A stretch of DNA of 46,780 bases from Planctomycetota bacterium (GTDB lineage Bacteria > Planctomycetota > SZUA-567), in contig JAGUZQ010000090.1 in assembly GCA_020060765.1 (NCBI GenBank), positions 1 through 46,780 of the forward strand. Direction: 5' to 3'. This document shows positions 1-7,006 of the stretch, piece by piece. Numbering within the stretch: position 1 is the first letter of the stretch; every line of letters begins with the position of its first letter. The notes beneath the pieces are model-generated. The model did no database searches. It saw nothing but the letters and a program-made list of their open reading frames with translations, and was not told the DNA's origin. The translations under genes were made by a program, and so were the position numbers.

Positions 1-2
1 CC

Positions 3-188
3 GAGATCCGCGCCGCCCGCGCCCGCGCGATCTACGCGGAAGACGACCGGTCGGTCGTGCGCAAGTCCCATGAGAACAAGGCGGTGCTGGAAATCTACGG
101 CAAGTTCCTGACCGACGGCCCCTGCGGACACAAGAGCCACCACCTGCTGCACACGGGTTATACGCCCAGAGGCAAGTACATCGGGTAA
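3..188 (+). CDS. [FeFe]-hydrogenase catalytic subunit, C-terminal end (partial)
   Basis: This is the last 61 codons of a gene that begins before the window, read in frame from base 3 to the TAA at 186-188. The peptide contains RKSHEN, LEIYGKFL and HHLLHTGYT. These match the small-subunit-like C-terminal domain (Fe_hyd_SSU) of iron-only hydrogenases, whose tail usually reads RKSHENP, then LYeeFLg, then HelLHThYt. The enzyme reduces protons to H2, or oxidises H2, at the H-cluster; the H-cluster cysteines lie upstream and are not visible. The family often pairs with NADH- and ferredoxin-oxidising subunits, so a bifurcating HydABC-type complex is possible but not shown here. The redox repressor gene rex follows in the same orientation, which fits control by the NADH/NAD+ ratio. 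The identification rests on the tail alone, but that tail is distinctive. Confidence 0.88.
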   Translation, partial: EIRAARARAIYAEDDRSVVRKSHENKAVLEIYGKFLTDGPCGHKSHHLLHTGYTPRGKYIG

Positions 189-210
189 GAAATAACTGCT
201 GACAACAGTG

Positions 211-245
211 GCCGCACCGGGCGCATTATGCGCGCTCGGTGCGGC
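211..245 (+). terminator. Strong hairpin after the hydrogenase gene
   Basis: GCCGCACCG at 211-219 pairs with CGGTGCGGC at 237-245, and the inner GCGCAT/ATGCGC bases extend the stem around a short loop. It begins 22 bases after the hydrogenase stop. No T-run follows, so it is either an mRNA 3'-end stabiliser or an imperfect terminator separating the hydrogenase gene from rex. The rest of 189-404 contains no gene I can support. Confidence 0.5.
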
Positions 246-404
246 GCAATATCAAACTATGTCGTTGGCAGCAAATGTAAAAATTCTCCTCACTCAAGGG
301 GAGAATCAACCGCCAGGCGACACGGCAGTTTTGGGCTTTCAGCATAAATTGAATTATGCGAGTGACGCTGTCGCTTTGCGCCGACTGCGTCTGTGGAGAA
401 CTGC

Positions 405-1079
405 ATGACGGACGGAACCGATTCCGCCCCCGAACATAATCCCGCCCAACACGCCCTGAAGCGCGTCCTGGTACAGCGCCTCACCCGCTATTATGATTTC
501 GTCAAAGCCAGGGTCGCGGACAGCGTCACGGTTTCCTCAGCCGAAATCGCCGACTTTCTCAGCGCAGACGCCACCCAGGTACGCAAGGATCTTTCTGTCA
601 TCGGCGTGCGCGGCTGCCCGCGCGTGGGCTACATCACCCGCGACGTGCTGGAAAAGACCGGACATGTGCTGGGTATCGACGTGCCGCATCGCGCGATAGT
701 GGTGGGTGCGGGAAACCTGGGGCGGGCGATCGTGCTGTATCCGGGTCTGCTGGAGATCGGGCTGGAAGTGGTGGGCGTTTTCGACAACGACCCGGTAAAA
801 ACCGGCGCAAGAATCGGTTCGCTACGGGTGCGCGTACCGGAGGAGATCGAACCAGTCGTCAGGGAAAACGGCGTATGCCTGGGCATCCTGTCGCTGCCCG
901 CCGCTTCCGCGCAGGAAGTGGCTGACCGGCTGGTGTCGCTGAACGTCCGCGCGCTCTGGAATTTCGCGCCGACCACTCTTTCCGCCCCCGCCAGCGTCGT
1001 AGTACGCTACGAAAACATCGCCAACGGCCTCGCCGAACTGTTCCACTATATGTCTCGCCTGGAAAACGACACCGACTGA
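405..1079 (+). CDS. rex: Redox-sensing transcriptional repressor Rex
   Basis: Rex binds DNA when NAD+ is high and is released by NADH, controlling fermentative and hydrogenase genes. The 225-residue protein has the usual two parts. An N-terminal winged helix (about residues 15-75) contains VSSAEIADFLSADATQVRKD, the typical Rex recognition-helix region. A Rossmann fold follows with the nucleotide loop VVGAGNLGRAI near residue 102 and VGVFDNDPVKTG after it. The C-terminal swapped helix is present (NIANGLAELFHY). I chose the ATG at 405 because GGAG at 395-398 is well spaced; an in-frame GTG at 393 would overlap that site. Lying directly downstream of an [FeFe]-hydrogenase gene is typical for Rex. 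I could not find a convincing full operator in the upstream 215 bases. Confidence 0.95.
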   Translation: MTDGTDSAPEHNPAQHALKRVLVQRLTRYYDFVKARVADSVTVSSAEIADFLSADATQVRKDLSVIGVRGCPRVGYITRDVLEKTGHVLGIDVPHRAIVVGAGNLGRAIVLYPGLLEIGLEVVGVFDNDPVKTGARIGSLRVRVPEEIEPVVRENGVCLGILSLPAASAQEVADRLVSLNVRALWNFAPTTLSAPASVVVRYENIANGLAELFHYMSRLENDTD

Positions 1080-1106
1080 CCTTCCACTCGCCGCGCCACT
1101 TCCCCC

Positions 1107-1134
1107 TTGAAAAGATTCCAAACCGTGCTATGAT
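1107..1134 (+). promoter_or_regulatory. Sigma70-type promoter for the antiporter-EIIA gene
   Basis: TTGAAA (1107-1112) and TATGAT (1129-1134) are separated by 16 bases. This places transcription start near 1141, about 30 bases before the TTG start at 1171. The site lies just after the rex stop, so the antiporter can be transcribed separately from rex. Confidence 0.65.
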
Positions 1135-1170
1135 TGCGGCACTTTCGCCATCTGATTACAGGATGACAGT

Positions 1171-3057
1171 TTGGAAACCGAACAAGCCGCCCGCGCCGCC
1201 GAAAAACTTGGCGGCGTGTTGAAAGATTTTCTCGACGTCTCCATCCCCCTGCACATGATCGCCATGGGCGCGGTCATTCTCGGCGCCTACGTCATGGGGC
1301 GCGTCTTCCGGCGGCTCAGGCTGTCTGACGTTACGGGTCAGATGATCGGCGGCGCGCTGGTGGGCGCCCCGGCGCTGCATTTCATGCGAATCCTGGGCGA
1401 CGGCATGACGCCCTACGACCTGGTCATGGGCAATTTCCGCTTTTTCGTTTTCGTCTATCTCTGCCTGGTGGCGTTCGGCATCGGCGAGGAACTGCACCTC
1501 AGTAACTTGCGCAAGGTCGGCGGCAAGGCTTTGCTGATTGGAGCTTTCCATTCCGCGCTGACCTTCGCGCTGGTCGCGGGCGGGCTGCACTGGGTGGGCG
1601 GCCTGGGATTCATGGAGTCCATGCTGATCGGCAGCATCGGCATCACCAGCGCGCCAGCCATCGCCTTTGTGCTGATGAACCAGTTGCGGGTGGAAGGCCA
1701 CCTGCGCCACCTCACCGCCAGCGCGCTGGTTATCACCGACCTGATCGGCATTTTCATTTTTTCCCTGCTGACGCAGATGGCCAAGCGGCCGGGGAAAGCC
1801 GCCGACGCGTCGCCGGGGGGGGGCGCGGTGCTGGCCAACGTCGCGACCGAGATCGGGCTGGCGCTGCTGATCGGTGTAGGCATTTTCCTGCTGCTGAAAC
1901 TGCTGGTGAACAAGGAAGCGGCGGTGTTCGAGGAGTTGGAACCCCGGCACGAAAAGCCGCGCCCGCTGCTGCAACGCATTCTCGCGGCGCATCCCTCGCC
2001 TTCCGCGGAAATTCTGCTGATTACGCTGGGATCGGTCGCGCTGGGGACGGGGATAGCATATTACCTGCATCTGCCGTTCCTGCTGTCGGCGGTGCTGGCG
2101 GGATTTATGGTAGCCAACCTGCATTCGTTCGCGATTTTCGATTCGTTGAAGATCGACAGCATCACCACGGTTTTCAACCTCGCGTTTTTCGCCATGGTCG
2201 GCGCTTCGATGTCGCTGGACGCGGCTGACAAGCATACCCTGTGGCTGGCGTTTATCTACATCGTTCTGCGCTCGCTGGGCAAAATGGCCGGCAACTGGGC
2301 GGCCTGCCGCCTGGCGGGGGAATCGCCCAAGGTCTGCCGGGCGCTGCCCGCGCAGCTCATGCCGCAGACGGGAGTAGCGGCGGTGGAGGCGGTGTTTGTC
2401 GGCCATACTCTCGGCCAGCCGGAACTGGCGGGGATCATTCTGATCGGCATCGTTTTCTTCGGCATCTTCGGCGTGTTCCAGGTCGAACGCGCGCTGGCGC
2501 GCTTCCGCCACGACGAGGAAGAGGAGGATGTCCAGCTCGCGCCGGTGCAGTGCGGCATCTCCGAGGCGGCGCGGAAACTGCTGGGATATCTCTCGCCCAC
2601 CGCGATCATTCTCGACCTGCGCGGGGACAAGAAAAACGAAATTATCGAACGCATGGCCGAACGCGCCATCCGGCTTTCGCCCCAGCACATCGACCGTGAA
2701 CAGGCGCGGCACATGCTGCTGGAGCGGGAGAAACTCGCGCCCACCGGCCTGGGTCACGGCATCGCCATGCCCCACTGCCGCCTGATCAGCCTCGACCAGC
2801 CGGTGATGGTGCTGGGCAAGCACCGCGAAGGCATTGTCTTTGGCGGAGTCGACGACAACCCCTGTAACCTGATCCTGATGTTTATCACCAGCGGGCGCAA
2901 CCCCGGCGAGCACCTGCAGATCATGGCGGCCTGCGCGCACTTCTTCGCCAACGACGCCGCGCGCGGGAAAATCCTGAACGCCCGGACTCCCGACGACATC
3001 ATCCAGGTGCTGGTCGACTATGCCGAGGGCGAAGGCCATACCGTGCATTCGGCCTGA
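1171..3057 (+). CDS. CPA2 (Kef-type) cation/proton antiporter fused to a PTS EIIA type-2 domain
   Basis: A 628-residue membrane protein. Residues about 25-450 form a run of 11-13 hydrophobic segments typical of the CPA2/Kef Na+(K+)/H+ exchanger family, including the GSIGITSAPAIAFVLMNQL stretch and ALVITDLIGIFIF. These proteins exchange monovalent cations for protons across the inner membrane. After an acidic linker (HDEEEED) comes a cytoplasmic domain of about 150 residues resembling fructose/nitrogen-type PTS EIIA. Its signature GLGHGIAMPH contains the likely phosphoryl-accepting His near residue 534. The fusion suggests transport gated by phosphotransfer state; no EI or HPr is in the window. 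The start is TTG at 1171 with AGGA at 1160-1163. The C-terminus ends normally before a repeat-rich convergent gap. Confidence 0.9.
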   Translation: METEQAARAAEKLGGVLKDFLDVSIPLHMIAMGAVILGAYVMGRVFRRLRLSDVTGQMIGGALVGAPALHFMRILGDGMTPYDLVMGNFRFFVFVYLCLVAFGIGEELHLSNLRKVGGKALLIGAFHSALTFALVAGGLHWVGGLGFMESMLIGSIGITSAPAIAFVLMNQLRVEGHLRHLTASALVITDLIGIFIFSLLTQMAKRPGKAADASPGGGAVLANVATEIGLALLIGVGIFLLLKLLVNKEAAVFEELEPRHEKPRPLLQRILAAHPSPSAEILLITLGSVALGTGIAYYLHLPFLLSAVLAGFMVANLHSFAIFDSLKIDSITTVFNLAFFAMVGASMSLDAADKHTLWLAFIYIVLRSLGKMAGNWAACRLAGESPKVCRALPAQLMPQTGVAAVEAVFVGHTLGQPELAGIILIGIVFFGIFGVFQVERALARFRHDEEEEDVQLAPVQCGISEAARKLLGYLSPTAIILDLRGDKKNEIIERMAERAIRLSPQHIDREQARHMLLEREKLAPTGLGHGIAMPHCRLISLDQPVMVLGKHREGIVFGGVDDNPCNLILMFITSGRNPGEHLQIMAACAHFFANDAARGKILNARTPDDIIQVLVDYAEGEGHTVHSA

Positions 3058-3179
3058 GTAACCCTAAGTACGAGTTTCGCACTTTTTGTTTCGTATATAT
3101 TTAACCGTACGACAGAAGCGCTGTTTTTCGCGAGGGCGGACAAATGCCAGACTCACGCAAAAATATTCCAACTTCCGAA

Positions 3180-3259
3180 CGTCATTCCCGCGCAGGCGGG
3201 AATCCAGGGGAGAAACCGCACGCAACACCTCCTGGATTCCCGCCTGCGCGGGAATGACG
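3180..3259. repeat. 80-bp inverted-repeat element (MITE/REP-like), copy 1
   Basis: The arms are 29 bases each, perfect inverted complements beginning CGTCATTCCCGC at 3180 and ending GCGGGAATGACG at 3259, around a 22-base core. The inner 32 bases, read on the minus strand, match copy 3 (39902-39997) at 27 of 32 positions, so the copies are one family and copy 1 is inverted relative to copy 3. It sits between the convergent antiporter and pseudo-hydrolase genes, where it may also act as a bidirectional terminator hairpin. The rest of 3058-3325 holds no gene. Confidence 0.85.
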
Positions 3260-3325
3260 AATCGATAAAAAATGAGAAAACCGAACGCCGTCCTTCGACA
3301 GTTATTTTTGACCAACTTCTAAAAC

Positions 3326-4576
3326 TCAGCGCCGCTCGAAAGCGGGAGTCGAGCTGTATTTCGGCTTGGCCGTGGCTTCCAGCGTCAGGGCAGATGCGCG
3401 TTGTTCGGCTTTTTTGGCATAGGCGCTGTCGGGATATTTCTTCGCCATCTTCGCGTATTTTTCCGCCATGGCAACCAGGGGATGCGGCGGGGCGGATTTT
3501 TTCTTTTCGGGCTTGACCAGCTTTGCCCACTGCTTGAATTTTTTGGAACCGCCTCCGCAGAAATAGCCTTCCTCCTCTTCCCGTAATTTCAGGAATGCCT
3601 TTCTCGCGTTCAGCTCTTCCTTGACCGTGTCCTTGAATTGGTCGGCCAGGCCGTTCCAGGCGGCGAGTTTTTCCGCGAAGGTTTCGTCCTTGTTGAGCTT
3701 GTACTTTTTCGCCAGTTCCAGCAGCAGTTCCGCCTGTTCGTATTTGCCGAAATCGGTCTGGGCGGAATTGAGCAGCGCCTCCTGGTTGGACAGATACCAC
3801 AGACAGGCTTCCTTCAGGTTTTTGTCGTAGTCGACCTCGACAAAGATTTTTCTCTCCAGCCAATCCAGCGCCCGATCGAAGACGTCGGTCGGCGCCCAGG
3901 CGTGACCGCCCTCGAAGACTTCGATTGCGCGGTGCGTATCAGCAGGAAGTCCGAGGCGCACTTCCAGACTTTCATACAGATTCATGTCGGTGTTTCCAAA
4001 GGTGCCGAAATACATAATCTCTTTGTTTTTCGCGGCATATTTCACCGATTCCACTTCGGCGAAAAATCCGGCAGCCTGCAGAATTACGGCCATGAACCCT
4101 TCACGTGCAGGCGGATGCGCACTGACACAGCGAGCGCCTCCCGGCATACCGGTGGTGAACTTGGCGTTGTCAAGAATTCTCACCCGCTTCAGGGCGTCGT
4201 CGTGCGCGGAGATGAAACTGTTCAGCCATGCATAGGAATGATTTTTTGATTCCACCAGCATGATGACGATCCACCGGTCACGCTTAAGCCGCTCGGCCAT
4301 ATTGCCCATCTTGGCGTCTCCGCTGGGGCTGGCGATGAACATGCAGGGATAGCGCAGCGTCTCGGTGTCGTGATATCCCTGCGGCAGCCAGAGGCGGTAA
4401 TGGTAGATGCCGCCGGGAGGCTCGTCCTTCTTTAGCGGTTCGATACCGTCAGGAACCTTGCAGGCGACCATGAATTCCTGCGACTCCGGAATCTTCGTGT
4501 CCAAGGGGGTAGTGTCCTCGGCGAAGGCGCAAGCCCCGCAGAGAAAAAAAACAAACGCCGCCATTTTTTTCAACAT
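3326..4576 (-). CDS. Exported alpha/beta-hydrolase-like protein with helical C-terminus; nucleophile apparently lost
   Basis: A 416-residue protein with a Sec signal peptide (MLKKMAAFVFFLCGACAFA). Residues about 25-240 resemble esterase/depolymerase-type alpha/beta hydrolases: YRLWLPQGYHD, an oxyanion-region-like MFIASPSGDA, an elbow, and a late HAW motif (EGGHAWAP) that would hold the catalytic His. The elbow reads TTGMPGGAR where relatives normally have G-x-S-G-G, so Pro stands in place of the nucleophilic Ser. It may therefore be a non-catalytic binding protein. The remaining 170 residues are Lys/Glu-rich and helical with TPR-like character (HPLVAMAEKYAKMAKKYP). The start at 4576 has AGGAGAG seven bases upstream. 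It begins three bases downstream of the Pcp-like gene's stop, so the two are one operon. Specific function is unknown. Confidence 0.75.
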   Translation of the reverse strand: MLKKMAAFVFFLCGACAFAEDTTPLDTKIPESQEFMVACKVPDGIEPLKKDEPPGGIYHYRLWLPQGYHDTETLRYPCMFIASPSGDAKMGNMAERLKRDRWIVIMLVESKNHSYAWLNSFISAHDDALKRVRILDNAKFTTGMPGGARCVSAHPPAREGFMAVILQAAGFFAEVESVKYAAKNKEIMYFGTFGNTDMNLYESLEVRLGLPADTHRAIEVFEGGHAWAPTDVFDRALDWLERKIFVEVDYDKNLKEACLWYLSNQEALLNSAQTDFGKYEQAELLLELAKKYKLNKDETFAEKLAAWNGLADQFKDTVKEELNARKAFLKLREEEEGYFCGGGSKKFKQWAKLVKPEKKKSAPPHPLVAMAEKYAKMAKKYPDSAYAKKAEQRASALTLEATAKPKYSSTPAFERR

Positions 4577-4578
4577 GG

Positions 4579-5262
4579 TTATCTCTCCTCTACAATCTTC
4601 CGGCATACTGCCAGCAGATTATCGGCATACGCGGCCAGCAACTCGTCATCGCTCTTGACGGCTCGCCCCGGCAGGAACGCCGCCTGCCCCGGCGGAGGCA
4701 CATGCACGAACAACACCAGTTTGATTTCCGGATGTTTCGCCTTGAGCCGTTCGGCGGCGTACAGCATTTCGTTGCACAGGTAACCGCCCGCGTCGGTGGA
4801 GACATGCGTGGGGAAGCCGCGTTCGGTCATGGCCTTGGCGACAGCCAGCACCGGGGCGCTGGCGGGGATTTCAGCGCCGTCAGGCTCGATCTTGTCCGCG
4901 GGCGGAAGGTTGCCGTTCACGTCCTTGATGGGCTTGCGCTCGTTGCGCGCGACCGCCTCGACGGCGAAGAAACCGGGATAGCCTTCCCCGAAGCAGAGCA
5001 CGATTTCCGGCCTGGACTGTTCCCACTGCGCAGCCAGCATTTCGCCGGGCTTGCCCCAAACCACGGGGACTTCCAGCGTGGCGGCGACTTTCTCCTTTAG
5101 CGAGTTGGCGGCAGACCAGGAACCGTTGGCAGGTCTGCCCCCGAAAGGACCGAACCCGACGGCAAGGACGGCGGCTGTTTTTTTCTGCTCCGCTCCCGGC
5201 AGAATCAGCAGGCAGGCCAGCAGGATTATCGACGCGAACTTTTTCATAACCGTGTCTTTCAA
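4579..5262 (-). CDS. Exported pyroglutamyl-peptidase (Pcp, peptidase C15)-like protein
   Basis: Family C15 enzymes remove N-terminal pyroglutamate from peptides and are normally cytosolic, about 215 residues long. This 227-residue protein has the family landmarks: GFGPFGGRPANGSW near the N-terminus, VEAVARN with the likely catalytic Glu, STDAGGYLCNEMLY with the Cys, and LFVHVPPPGQ with the His. The triad therefore appears intact. Unusually it carries a signal peptide (KKFASIILLACLLILPG), so it should act outside the cytoplasm. The listed start is TTG at 5262 with GGAGGAG six bases upstream; an in-frame ATG at 5247 is the alternative but lacks a good ribosome site. The ribosome site lies in the 3' arm of the aldolase terminator hairpin. 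It is followed directly by the pseudo-hydrolase gene. Confidence 0.8.
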   Translation of the reverse strand: MKDTVMKKFASIILLACLLILPGAEQKKTAAVLAVGFGPFGGRPANGSWSAANSLKEKVAATLEVPVVWGKPGEMLAAQWEQSRPEIVLCFGEGYPGFFAVEAVARNERKPIKDVNGNLPPADKIEPDGAEIPASAPVLAVAKAMTERGFPTHVSTDAGGYLCNEMLYAAERLKAKHPEIKLVLFVHVPPPGQAAFLPGRAVKSDDELLAAYADNLLAVCRKIVEER

Positions 5263-5290
5263 AAAAAACTCCTCCCCGCGAAGGGAGGAG
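5261..5290 (-). terminator. Rho-independent terminator of the aldolase operon
   Basis: On the minus strand CTCCTCCC pairs with GGGAGGAG around a six-base loop and is followed by eight T residues. It lies 20 bases after the aldolase stop. The 3' arm is also the best ribosome-binding site for the next gene. Confidence 0.85.
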
Positions 5291-5310
5291 CGTTCTGATA
5301 TTTTTCCGGC

Positions 5311-6288
5311 TCAATCCCAGGCGTGCCCGGCGCTTTTCAGCACGTTCACGCACTTGTGCTTGTACAATTCCTTCAGGCAGTCGCGCGCGGGGGTGAGGTA
5401 CTGGCGCGGGTCGAAGTGTTCCGGATGTTCGTTGAAATGCTTGCGGATGGCGGCGGTCATGGCGAGGCGGCCGTCGGAGTCGATGTTGACCTTGCACACC
5501 GCGCTCTTGACGGCGAGAGAAATCTGTTCCTCGGAAATGCCGATGGCGTCTGACAGCTTGCCGCCGTTCGCGTTGATGATCTTGACCAGATCCTGCGGCA
5601 CGGAAGAAGAGCCGTGCATGACGATGCAGAAGCCGGGGATGCGTTTCTCGATTTCCTTGAGGATGTCCAGCCGGATTTCCGCCTTCTGGCCAGGCTTGAA
5701 CTTGTAGGCGCCGTGGCTGGTGCCGATGGAGATGGCGAGGCTATCGACGCCGGTGCGCTTGGTGAAGTCTACCACCTCGTCTGGCTGGGTGTAGGTGTGG
5801 TGCTCGGCGGAGACTTCGTCCTCCACGCCGGCCAGCACGCCCAGTTCGCCTTCGACCGTCACGTCGCGCGCGTGGCAGTATTCCACCACCTTCTTGGTGA
5901 GGGCGATGTTTTCGTCATACGGCAGGTGGGAGCCGTCGATCATGATGTTGGAGAAGCCGCTTTCCACGCAGTCCACGCAGAGTTCGTAGCTGTCGCCGTG
6001 GTCGAGGTTGAGGGCGATGGGGATGTTCTTGCCCTTGTTGATTTCCTTGCTGAATTCGACCGCGCCCTGGGCGAGGTAGCGGAGCAAGGTCTGGTTGGCG
6101 TACTTGCGCGCGCCTTTTGAAACTTGCAGGATCACCGGGCTTTCCACCTCGGTGCAGGCCTGGATAATCGCCTGCATCTGCTCCAGGTTGTTGAAGTTGA
6201 AGGCTGGCACGGCGAAACCGCCGGTGACCGCTTTGGCGAACATGTCGCGGGTGTTCACGAGACCCAGTTCCTTGTAACTTACTGCCAT
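5311..6288 (-). CDS. fba: Class II fructose-1,6-bisphosphate aldolase
   Basis: Catalyses the zinc-dependent reversible cleavage of fructose 1,6-bisphosphate to glyceraldehyde 3-phosphate and dihydroxyacetone phosphate in glycolysis and gluconeogenesis. The 325-residue sequence is full length. It shows AFNFNNLEQ near the N-terminus, LNLDHGDS with the catalytic Asp and a zinc His, IMIDGSHLPYDEN, VEGELG, the SHGAYK loop, MHGSSSVP and the phosphate-binding KVNIDSDGRLA. The ATG at 6288 has AAGGAG seven bases upstream. It lies 51 bases after the PPC/DUF296 gene and probably shares its transcript. A clear terminator follows at 5261-5290. I am confident of the aldolase call; tagatose-bisphosphate specificity cannot be fully excluded by eye. 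Confidence 0.95.
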   Translation of the reverse strand: MAVSYKELGLVNTRDMFAKAVTGGFAVPAFNFNNLEQMQAIIQACTEVESPVILQVSKGARKYANQTLLRYLAQGAVEFSKEINKGKNIPIALNLDHGDSYELCVDCVESGFSNIMIDGSHLPYDENIALTKKVVEYCHARDVTVEGELGVLAGVEDEVSAEHHTYTQPDEVVDFTKRTGVDSLAISIGTSHGAYKFKPGQKAEIRLDILKEIEKRIPGFCIVMHGSSSVPQDLVKIINANGGKLSDAIGISEEQISLAVKSAVCKVNIDSDGRLAMTAAIRKHFNEHPEHFDPRQYLTPARDCLKELYKHKCVNVLKSAGHAWD

Positions 6289-6339
6289 GTTTTCTCCTTG
6301 TCTGTGGACGGTAAAGATTGCGCACTTAAATAATCGTAA

Positions 6340-6897
6340 TCAGTTCACCTCGGCGTTGAAGATGTGCAGTATCTTGCTGGCCTTGATGATCTTGGTGCCG
6401 GAAGTCTTTTCCGGCGCGGCGACAACAACTTCCGGCTGGGCGGGAGCGGCGCCGCTGTCGGGATCGAGCATCAGGAAACCATTTTCCTGATCGACGACCC
6501 GCTTGGTGTTGGAGCCGAGGATTTCGTAGATGATGGCTTCGCCCACCAGCCAGGTCTCCACGCCCAGCCGCAGGCAGCCGGTAAGCGTCACGCCATTGCG
6601 ACCCATCGCGCCGTGGATGTGCAGGACGGGGCGGCCGATGGGGTCGGGCGCGAGCACGCCCAGGGCGCAGATTTCGTGCGCGCCCTCGACTGGCAGGTGC
6701 ATCGCCTCGATGGGGCGGGTGTCGGAATCGTGGGGGCCGACAATGACTTCTCCCCGACCGACGCCGCCGGTGAGGCTGACGAAGGCGACCTTGATATTAT
6801 TCTCAGCGGCGAATTCCTCGATGGTGTTGGGCACGAGGTCGCCGTCGTCCAGGCGCATGATAAAAACCCGACCGATCTGTCCTTCCGCGACTTTCAT
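6340..6897 (-). CDS. PPC (DUF296) domain protein, possible DNA-binding regulator
   Basis: A 185-residue protein whose first 140 residues match the PPC domain found in plant AHL proteins and stand-alone in bacteria: a trimer-forming fold with GRVFIMRLDDGD, the hydrophobic AFVSLTGGVGRGEV strand pair, HEICALGVLAPD, the VLHIHGAMGR stretch and LTGCLRLGVETWLVGEAIIYEI. The His-containing HIHGAMGR segment is the conserved centre of the bacterial proteins. A C-terminal tail of about 45 residues (VVDQENGFLMLDPDSG onward) is Ala/Pro-rich. ATG at 6897 is chosen over an upstream TTG at 6912 because GGAG lies six bases before it. It immediately precedes fba in the same direction, so a role in regulating central carbon metabolism is possible but unproven. 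Confidence 0.85.
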   Translation of the reverse strand: MKVAEGQIGRVFIMRLDDGDLVPNTIEEFAAENNIKVAFVSLTGGVGRGEVIVGPHDSDTRPIEAMHLPVEGAHEICALGVLAPDPIGRPVLHIHGAMGRNGVTLTGCLRLGVETWLVGEAIIYEILGSNTKRVVDQENGFLMLDPDSGAAPAQPEVVVAAPEKTSGTKIIKASKILHIFNAEVN

Positions 6898-6935
6898 TTT
6901 ATTCTCCTGCAAAAGTTACGACTTCGCTGGTTCAA

Positions 6936-6963
6936 TTGTTAACCGGCAGCGTTTTTCCGTCAA
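6936..6963 (-). promoter_or_regulatory. Candidate promoter for the PPC-fba operon
   Basis: On the minus strand TTGACG (6958-6963) and TAACAA (6936-6941) are 16 bases apart, about 40 bases upstream of the PPC start. The -35 box is good and the -10 is weak. Confidence 0.4.
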
Positions 6964-7006
6964 GAAAATTCGGAGCAAAGGGGAAAATATCGCAGGGCAA
7001 TCGCGG

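Noticed and set aside
189..404. Rex autoregulatory operator or riboswitch upstream of rex
   Set aside because: No paired TTGTGA/TCACAA-like halves and no recognisable riboswitch structure other than the GC-rich hairpin at 211-245.
1156..3048. Long open frame (630 codons) on the minus strand opposite the antiporter gene
   Set aside because: Composition (Arg, Gln, His rich, no domains) is that of a GC-rich antisense shadow; the plus-strand gene has clear family motifs, promoter and ribosome site.
6931..6946. TTGTTAA half-site upstream of the PPC gene, resembling a Rex operator
   Set aside because: Only one half is present; the second half at the required spacing is absent, and the motif overlaps a probable -10 box.
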